Positions 59,140 to 64,000 of a stretch of 64,000 nt of DNA are shown piece by piece. The notes beneath the pieces are model-generated. The model saw only the letters and a list, made by a program, of their open reading frames with translations, was not told where the DNA came from and searched no databases. A program made the translations under genes and the position numbers. How positions within the stretch are numbered: position 1 is the stretch's first letter; each line of letters begins with the position of its first letter. Source of the stretch: Streptomyces sp. KMM 9044 (lineage in GTDB: Bacteria > Actinomycetota > Actinomycetes > Streptomycetales > Streptomycetaceae); contig NZ_CP113910.1 of assembly GCF_024701375.2 (NCBI RefSeq), forward strand, positions 186,001 to 250,000, in the 5' to 3' direction.

Positions 59140-61131
59140 TCACCGGTGCGCGCCGAGTTCCGCCCACACCTGTTTGCCGCCGCTGACCGGCAGGGTCCCC
59201 CAGGCCGCCGACAGAGACTCGGCCAGTAGGATGCCTCGGCCGCCGGTGGTCTCCCATCCGATGCTGCTCGGTCTGGCGGAGCTGCGGGGCGAGCCGTCGG
59301 CGACCGCGAGGCGCAGCCGGTCGCCGACAAGGGTGAGGTCGGGGCGGATCTGCCCCTCGGTGTGCACGAGCGCGTTGGTGACCAGCTCGGAGACGACGAG
59401 CAGGACTGCGTCGAGGTCCTCGGTCGGGCCCCAGGAGCGCAGGGTGCGCCGGGTGAAGCGTCGGGCGTGGCCGATGGCCTGCGGCACCCGCCACACCGTC
59501 CAGGTCTCCCGCAGCGGGCGCAGGGTCATGCCCTCGTAGCGCATCAGCAGCAGGACGACGCCGTCGCTGCGCGGGGCCTTGCCGAGCAGGCCGTCGGCGA
59601 CCAGTCCCAGGTCGGCCGGATCGGCGGCGGCCGGCCAGCGGGCGGGCGGGCGAGGTGGTCCATGCCCTCGTCGATGTCGGCCTCGACGGTCCCGACCAGG
59701 CCGTCCGTGGTGAGGGGCGACCACCGTGCCGGGCCCCAGCCTCAGCGGGCTCATCGGGAAGTCGGCCTGGGCCGTGACGCCGAGCGGCGGGCCGCCCTCC
59801 ACCTCCGCGATCTCGGTGGTACCGTCCGGGTGGCGCAGCACCGGCGGCAGATGCCCGGCGCGTACGCACCAGGCTGATCCCTGTTCCAGGTCGACGTCGA
59901 CGTCGCAGCAGGTCGCGAAGAGGTCGCTCTCCATGTCCACGAGCAGCCGGTTGGCGTGCGACACCACCACGTCGGGCGTGTGCTCCTCGACGGCGTAGGC
60001 GCGCAGCGCGGTGCGCATCTGTCCCATGAAGGTGGCGGCGCCGGCACTGTGGCCCTGGACGTCGCCGATGACCAGGGGCACGTGGTTGTCGGGCAGGGGG
60101 ATCACGTCGTACCAGTCGCCGTCGAGCTCGAGGCCGGCGGTGCTGGGCAGGTATCGGGCGACCGCGATCCGGTCGGCCCTGAGCGGCCCGCGCAGGGCCG
60201 CGACCATTGCCTTGCCGACGTCGCGGACGGTGACCGCGGTGGCGAGTGCGCTGCACCCGGGCCACGTCGGTGACATCGGCGCGCAGGGTGGACGCGTCGG
60301 CGACGGAGCCCACCAGGCGGGCCGGACGGCCCTCCCCTCCCGGCAGCAGCCGGCCGCGCGGTCTGAGCCGCTTCGGCGGGCGGGCGGGCCGGCGGGCTGC
60401 ACGACCTGGAGCTCCAGTTCGCGCTCGCCGATGGCCATGTGGTCGGACTCGACGACCGACATCACGGAGGGCAGGTCCTCCGGCACGGTCAGGCCCACGA
60501 GGGTCTCGACACGTCCGTCGAAGTCGTCCGGGCCGAGGCCGAAAAGGTCCAGGATGTCGTCGCCCACCCGGATCCGTCCGGTGTCCATGGCGAGGACGAG
60601 GGCATCAGGTGCGGGGGCCCTGTCGCCGTCGGCCGCGGGCTGCCGCCCGGGAAGGGCGACCGCGTCGGCGACGAGTCCGAGGCAGACGCGGTCGTCGGTG
60701 TCGAAGCCGCCGGGGCGCTCACTGACGGCGAGCAGGCAGCCGCTGAAGGCGTGGCGCACGGGCAGCGCGGCGAGAAAGAAGTCGCGGGCCGCGACGCGCC
60801 GTGCCGGGGCCTGGGCGGCGAGCCCCTCGGGGCCGAGCCACACCGGGTGCCCGCCGCGTACCGCGTCGGCGGCCGGGGAGTGCCCGGCGACGGAATAGCT
60901 GTCCCGCACCCCGCACAGGGTCCGCGGGATCCCGGCCGACTCCACCAGGCGCAGCTGCTCGCCGTCTCCGCTGGGCGTGTACCCGGCGACAATGGCGGTG
61001 CCGTCGAAGACCAGGGCCTGTTCCAGGATCCGGCGCACCCGGTGCGGCGACTTCGGCTCAGCGGTGATCGTCGTGAGGGCGGGCACCTTCCGCACGCAGC
61101 GTTCTCGTGCTGCGTCCCGCAGCGCCCTCAC
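59140..61131 (-). CDS. GAF/PAS-SpoIIE phosphatase-HATPase signalling protein with internal frameshift patches
   Basis: A 663-residue frame carries GAF- and PAS-like N-terminal regions (about 15-170 and 175-250), a SpoIIE PP2C domain (LDGDWYDVIPLPDNHVPLVI, GDVQGHSAGA) and a RsbW-like ATPase domain (LVVSELVTNALVHTEGQ, GGRGILLAESLS). Two stretches are garbled in this frame. Near 60250-60390 the proper sequence (GRLLPGGEGRPARLVGSVAD) is in another frame. Near 59640-59735 LTTDGLVGTVEADIDEGMDH, the second PP2C metal motif, is also displaced. Each patch is closed by compensating indels, so the flanks stay in frame. The product may be inactive unless these are sequence errors. Likely role: partner-switching sigma-factor control. 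Confidence 0.75.
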   Translation of the reverse strand: MRALRDAARERCVRKVPALTTITAEPKSPHRVRRILEQALVFDGTAIVAGYTPSGDGEQLRLVESAGIPRTLCGVRDSYSVAGHSPAADAVRGGHPVWLGPEGLAAQAPARRVAARDFFLAALPVRHAFSGCLLAVSERPGGFDTDDRVCLGLVADAVALPGRQPAADGDRAPAPDALVLAMDTGRIRVGDDILDLFGLGPDDFDGRVETLVGLTVPEDLPSVMSVVESDHMAIGERELELQVVQPAGPPARRSGSDRAAGCCREGRAVRPAWWAPSPTRPPCAPMSPTWPGCSALATAVTVRDVGKAMVAALRGPLRADRIAVARYLPSTAGLELDGDWYDVIPLPDNHVPLVIGDVQGHSAGAATFMGQMRTALRAYAVEEHTPDVVVSHANRLLVDMESDLFATCCDVDVDLEQGSAWCVRAGHLPPVLRHPDGTTEIAEVEGGPPLGVTAQADFPMSPLRLGPGTVVAPHHGRPGRDRRGRHRRGHGPPRPPARWPAAADPADLGLVADGLLGKAPRSDGVVLLLMRYEGMTLRPLRETWTVWRVPQAIGHARRFTRRTLRSWGPTEDLDAVLLVVSELVTNALVHTEGQIRPDLTLVGDRLRLAVADGSPRSSARPSSIGWETTGGRGILLAESLSAAWGTLPVSGGKQVWAELGAHR

Positions 61132-61317
61132 CGACCACGTTGGCCATTACAGCGCTTATACGACACCTGCGCAGCCCCTGCGGCGTTCCCGCCCTTCCGG
61201 TGGGGCGCCGGGACAGGGGCGGACGGCAGACGGCCGGGGCCCGGTCCGCGGGCTGGGCCGGCCTCGGCCCTCGGGCGGGCGGGACGCATGCGGGTCGCCG
61301 CTGCCGGCGTGCCGCCG

Positions 61318-61355
61318 CCCCCGGTCCGCCACGGTGTGTCGTGGCGGACCGGGGG
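61318..61355 (-). terminator. 15-bp-stem hairpin after the S1 protease gene
   Basis: CCCCCGGTCCGCCAC pairs with GTGGCGGACCGGGGG around an 8-bp loop, starting 27 bp past the minus-strand stop codon at 61382. Confidence 0.8.
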
Positions 61356-61381
61356 CTCGGCAACTCTTCGGCGGGTGACCG

Positions 61382-62686
61382 TCAGTGGGTCTCGGTCAGG
61401 CCGTCGTCGGCCGCGCCGTCCTCGGCGCCCTGGCCGGCTCCGCCGTCCTGGCCCGCTTCCTCTCCGCCGACGGCGGCCTCGCCGGCCTGGTCGCCCGCAC
61501 CGGCGTCCTCGCCGCCGACGTCACCGACGTCCCCTTCGCCGCCTGCCTGGTCGCCGGCCACCGCGCCGCCGTCGCCGAGGGTCGCGCCGACCGCCGCCAG
61601 GGCGGTGGTGACCGGCTGGAAGAAGGTCTCGCCGCCGACCGTGCAGTCGCCGCTGCCGCCCGAGGTGAGGCCGATCGCGAGGCCGTCCTGGGTGAACATC
61701 GAGCCGCCGCTGTCGCCGGGCTCGGCGCAGACGTCGGTCTGGATGAGGCCGGTGACCGTGCCCTCGGGGTAGTTCACCGTGGCGTCGAGTCCGAGGACCT
61801 GGCCGTCGGCGAGCCCGGTGGTGCTGCCCATCCGGAACACCTCCTGGCCGACGGCGGCCTCCGCGGCCTCGGTGATCTGGAGCGTCTGGCCGCCCACGTC
61901 GACGTCGCTCGGTGCGTCGGTTGCCGGGTCGTCGTACCGGACGAGTGCGAAGTCGCCCTCACCGGGGAAGACCGCCTGGTCGACGGTGGCGATCGGCTGG
62001 CCGTTCTGCACGTCGGACCACTCCTCGGCCGCGACCGCGCAGTGACCGGCGGTCAGGAAGGCGGGCGCACCGTCGTCCGCGGTGACGTTGAACCCGAGGG
62101 AGCAGCGTGCCCCGCCGGAGAAGATCGCGTCGCCGCCCGAGGCGAAGGTCCTGAACGTGCCCGCGGACTTCTTGATAGTCGCCATGCCGGAGCCGAGGCC
62201 CTGCACGGTGGACTCCAGTCTGTCCCAGTTCTCGCCGGTCACCGTGGAGTCGGCGGTGACCAGGATCTTGTTGGTACGCGGGTCGACGGCCCACGAGGTG
62301 CCGGGGATGGTGGCCTCGGTCTTCAGCGTCCGCTCGCCCGCGGCCAGCTCGGTCATGCTGTTGTCGACCTCGCGGACGGTCGCACCCGCCTTCTTCGCCT
62401 GCACGACCACGTTGTTGTTGTCGCCGGGTACGACGTTGACGACGAGCTGCTGCTTGTCGCCGTCGTAATAGGAGCCGGCGAACGCGTCGCCGAGGAGCCC
62501 GGCGAGCTGTGAGGCGAGGTCCGAGGCGTCCGCCGCCTTGAGGGTCCTCGGCGCGGCTGCCGCGTCGTCCGCCGCGCCGTCCTGCGACGCGTTGGCGCTG
62601 GGGAGCAGGATCGCCGCGGCGCCGAGCGCCACCACACCGCCCACCGCTATCGCGGCCTTGCGCTTCGGAATTCGCTTGTGACTCAA
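61382..62686 (-). CDS. Secreted S1 (streptogrisin/alpha-lytic-like) protease with acidic Gly-rich tail
   Basis: The 434-residue preproprotein has a signal peptide (KRKAAIAVGGVVALGAAAIL, cleavage near ANA-S at 33), a pro-region, and a trypsin-like domain with His215 (FLTAGHC), Asp245 (GEGDFALVRY) and Ser326 (CAEPGDSGGSMF). Disulfide-forming Cys pairs are in the normal places. Residues 371-434 are an acidic, Gly/Ala/Asp/Glu-rich low-complexity tail, not seen in classical streptogrisins. AGGAGGTCGAGAAGTTTGAG precedes the start. An SSI-type inhibitor gene lies less than 1 kb away and may control this or the 42.7-kb protease. Confidence 0.92.
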   Translation of the reverse strand: MSHKRIPKRKAAIAVGGVVALGAAAILLPSANASQDGAADDAAAAPRTLKAADASDLASQLAGLLGDAFAGSYYDGDKQQLVVNVVPGDNNNVVVQAKKAGATVREVDNSMTELAAGERTLKTEATIPGTSWAVDPRTNKILVTADSTVTGENWDRLESTVQGLGSGMATIKKSAGTFRTFASGGDAIFSGGARCSLGFNVTADDGAPAFLTAGHCAVAAEEWSDVQNGQPIATVDQAVFPGEGDFALVRYDDPATDAPSDVDVGGQTLQITEAAEAAVGQEVFRMGSTTGLADGQVLGLDATVNYPEGTVTGLIQTDVCAEPGDSGGSMFTQDGLAIGLTSGGSGDCTVGGETFFQPVTTALAAVGATLGDGGAVAGDQAGGEGDVGDVGGEDAGAGDQAGEAAVGGEEAGQDGGAGQGAEDGAADDGLTETH

Positions 62687-62989
62687 ACTTCTCGACCTCC
62701 TGGGGGACCGGAGTCGTGCCGCCGTTCGACGGCTGTCGGGGCGCCTGGATGGCTGTTGGTACGCACGGGTCCGGCGGAGCGTTCAAATCCCTTTGCGGTC
62801 AGTCGGTTTGCATCACGGAATCGACCGGTCGGCACGTGCAGCACGGCAGCCCGCCAATCCTCGGGACGGAGACACCCACCGCAATCACGCGTGCACGCTC
62901 CGCCCCTTCCCCCGCCCGGGATCCCGGCTTCGGTGAATCTGCACATCGCATGCCCAATCCGGTCACCCCAGCGGGGGGTCACCCACGGG
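62687..62989. other. Intergenic region upstream of the protease, no gene seen
   Basis: No frame with protein-like composition was found. The protease promoter is expected here; the area around 62790-62830 (AATCCCTTTGCGGTCAGTCG) is comparatively A/T-rich. Confidence 0.4.
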
Positions 62990-63359
62990 CCGGCCGCCCC
63001 CCTCATACCTTGCCGATGGGGCTGCACACCATCGTCTCGGGCAGCGGGGCGGTCTCCGGCGGCAGCGGCAGCGGCAGCGGCTGACGATCGCCCAGGCCCT
63101 GATCCGCCGGCCGCGCATCCTCTTCTTCGACGAGGCGACCAGTGCCCTGGACAACGAGACGCGGCGCACGGTGACCGAGAGCACCAAGGCGCTCCGGGCG
63201 ACCCGGGTCGTCATCGCCCACCGGCTGTCCACCGTGCTGGACACGGACCGGGTGGTGGTGATGGAGGACGGCAAGGTGGTGCAGCAGGGCCCGCCGGACC
63301 GGGTGTACGCCGATCCGGGCGGCCGGCTGTACGAACTGGTGCGTCGTCAGCCGGCGTGA
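62990..63359 (+). pseudogene. ABC exporter ATPase remnant (NHLM bacteriocin-export type)
   Basis: A frame begins near 63010 with LPMGLHTIVSGSGAVSGGS, the degraded signature region, and shifts in the GGCAGC repeat (63058-63081). The C-terminus is then clear: RLTIAQALIRRPRILFFDEA (Walker B), TSALDNETRR, RVVIAHRLSTVLDTDRVVVM and LYELVRRQPA to a stop. The style matches peptidase- or NHLM-type bacteriocin exporters. Everything before the signature motif is missing. Confidence 0.7.
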
Positions 63360-63504
63360 CGGGGGCTGGACACCGCGGCCGCGGGTCCCGGACGCCCGCC
63401 CCGGACACGCCGGAGGCCGGCGGGCGGCCCCACTCCGCCCGCCGGCCTCCCTCTACGGGACCGCACGTTCCGCGAGGAGGTCGGCACTCCCCAGTACCCG
63501 ACCG

Positions 63505-63529
63505 CCGCGCGGTCACGGGAACCGCGCGG
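63505..63529 (-). terminator. Short hairpin after the SSI-type gene
   Basis: CCGCGCGGT pairs with ACCGCGCGG around a 7-bp loop, 9 bp beyond the stop codon of the inhibitor gene. Confidence 0.5.
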
Positions 63530-63537
63530 TCCCGGTC

Positions 63538-63972
63538 TCAGAACGCGAGGACGCCCGAACCGTGGGCGTTCATCACGCACTCGTTGGCGAAGGTGCGCTC
63601 GTACGAGAGCCGCTGTCCCTGCCACACCCCGTCGACAGTGACGACGACCGGGTTGTACTGATGGGTGCAGAAGACGCCCTCTCTCGGCGCGAGGGCCTGC
63701 AGATCGCCGTCCACCTCGGCCAGTTCCCCGCACGCGGCGGCCACGGCCGGGTGGGTGCCGGAGGGCCCGGGGGCGCAGGTCAGGGTGACCGCGCGCTCCG
63801 GTGTGACGGCCGTGGCGCTCTCCCCGCGGCCCATGGTGAGCACCAGGGCCGACGGGGCGTAGAGCGCGGACGGTGCGCCGCCCGGCGCGGCCGACGCGGC
63901 CCCGGACTGGGGTGCGCAGACGGCTGCGGCGGTCAGGCCGATGGTGGTGGCCCAGCGCGCGGTGTTCCGCAT
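63538..63972 (-). CDS. Streptomyces subtilisin-inhibitor-like (SSI) protein
   Basis: A 144-residue secreted protein has a signal peptide (about 1-31) and the SSI domain: [55 protein letters not shown] and [15 protein letters not shown]. Four cysteines (66, 81, 102, 132) match the two SSI disulfides. The reactive-site loop reads FCTHQYNP, placing His104 at P1; most relatives have Arg, Lys or Met there. Met at 63972 is preferred because GGAAGG lies 9 bases upstream; ATG 63981 overlaps that site. SSI proteins restrain extracellular serine proteases during development. Confidence 0.93.
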   Translation of the reverse strand: MRNTARWATTIGLTAAAVCAPQSGAASAAPGGAPSALYAPSALVLTMGRGESATAVTPERAVTLTCAPGPSGTHPAVAAACGELAEVDGDLQALAPREGVFCTHQYNPVVVTVDGVWQGQRLSYERTFANECVMNAHGSGVLAF

Positions 63973-64000
63973 TGTGTGCATCCTTCCGCTCGTTTCGACG

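Overview
This is a high-GC, coding-dense window with many GTG starts and GGAGG-type ribosome binding sites. Its families are typical of Streptomyces or a close relative: DUF5753/DUF397 pairs, DUF574 methyltransferase, DUF5133, SpoIIE-type phosphatases fused to anti-sigma kinase domains, SSI-type protease inhibitor, streptogrisin-like proteases, FprA and mycothiol-dependent formaldehyde dehydrogenase. No rRNA, tRNA or CRISPR array was seen. The gene mix (secreted hydrolases, regulators, decayed genes and mobile-element debris) looks like accessory or arm-proximal chromosome rather than core.

Layout. 0-9 kb: an edge-truncated LAL/LuxR regulator, a secreted PET-hydrolase/cutinase-like polyesterase, a TPR protein, a DUF574 methyltransferase and an XRE-DUF5753/DUF397 pair. 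9-21.6 kb: a decayed DHFR-like gene, a 912-residue sensor phosphatase, fprA behind an iron box, a lamin-tail secreted protein, a GH65 sugar phosphorylase, a DevS/DevR-like haem-sensor two-component system, a frameshifted STAS gene and a flavohaemoglobin remnant. 21.6-23.8 kb: a four-gene minus-strand cluster of three Roadblock/LC7 proteins plus a DUF4388-like protein, without the GTPase or kinase expected of a conservon. 24-30.9 kb: unknown and membrane proteins, then a compact graspetide RiPP locus (precursor tgmA plus ATP-grasp ligase tgmB), DUF2269 and a GlxA-type regulator. 31.2-32.8 kb: a mobile-element graveyard (ABC transporter stub, IS701-like stub, and an in-frame chimera of a Tn3 transposase N-terminus with a group II intron reverse transcriptase fragment). 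33-38.9 kb: GH64 beta-1,3-glucanase, a membrane protein, beta-phosphoglucomutase-like HAD, nucleoside-kinase-like protein and RpiR regulator. 38.9-46.2 kb: five copies of two 140-bp MITE-like elements sharing termini; one pair has inserted into an oxidoreductase pseudogene and carries a clean 6-bp target duplication. 46.2-51.6 kb: SDR, a translationally coupled MscR/metallo-hydrolase pair for mycothiol-dependent formaldehyde oxidation, an ABC exporter and a SnoaL-like protein. 52.5-58.8 kb: a dTDP-L-rhamnose/glycan locus (glycosyltransferase and rmlC on plus; rmlA-rmlB-rmlD-methyltransferase coupled by ATGA overlaps on minus). 59-64 kb: a frameshifted SpoIIE phosphatase, a secreted S1 protease, an ABC-exporter remnant and an SSI-type inhibitor.

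Genes work together in a few visible units: tgmA+tgmB make an omega-ester-linked peptide; rmlABCD make dTDP-rhamnose for the adjacent glycosyltransferase; mscR and its coupled metallo-hydrolase detoxify formaldehyde; the haem-sensor kinase and response regulator form a two-component system. Several genes are broken by single-base indels, often in G/C runs, sometimes in compensating pairs. Whether these are decay or assembly error cannot be decided from the sequence alone and is flagged throughout.
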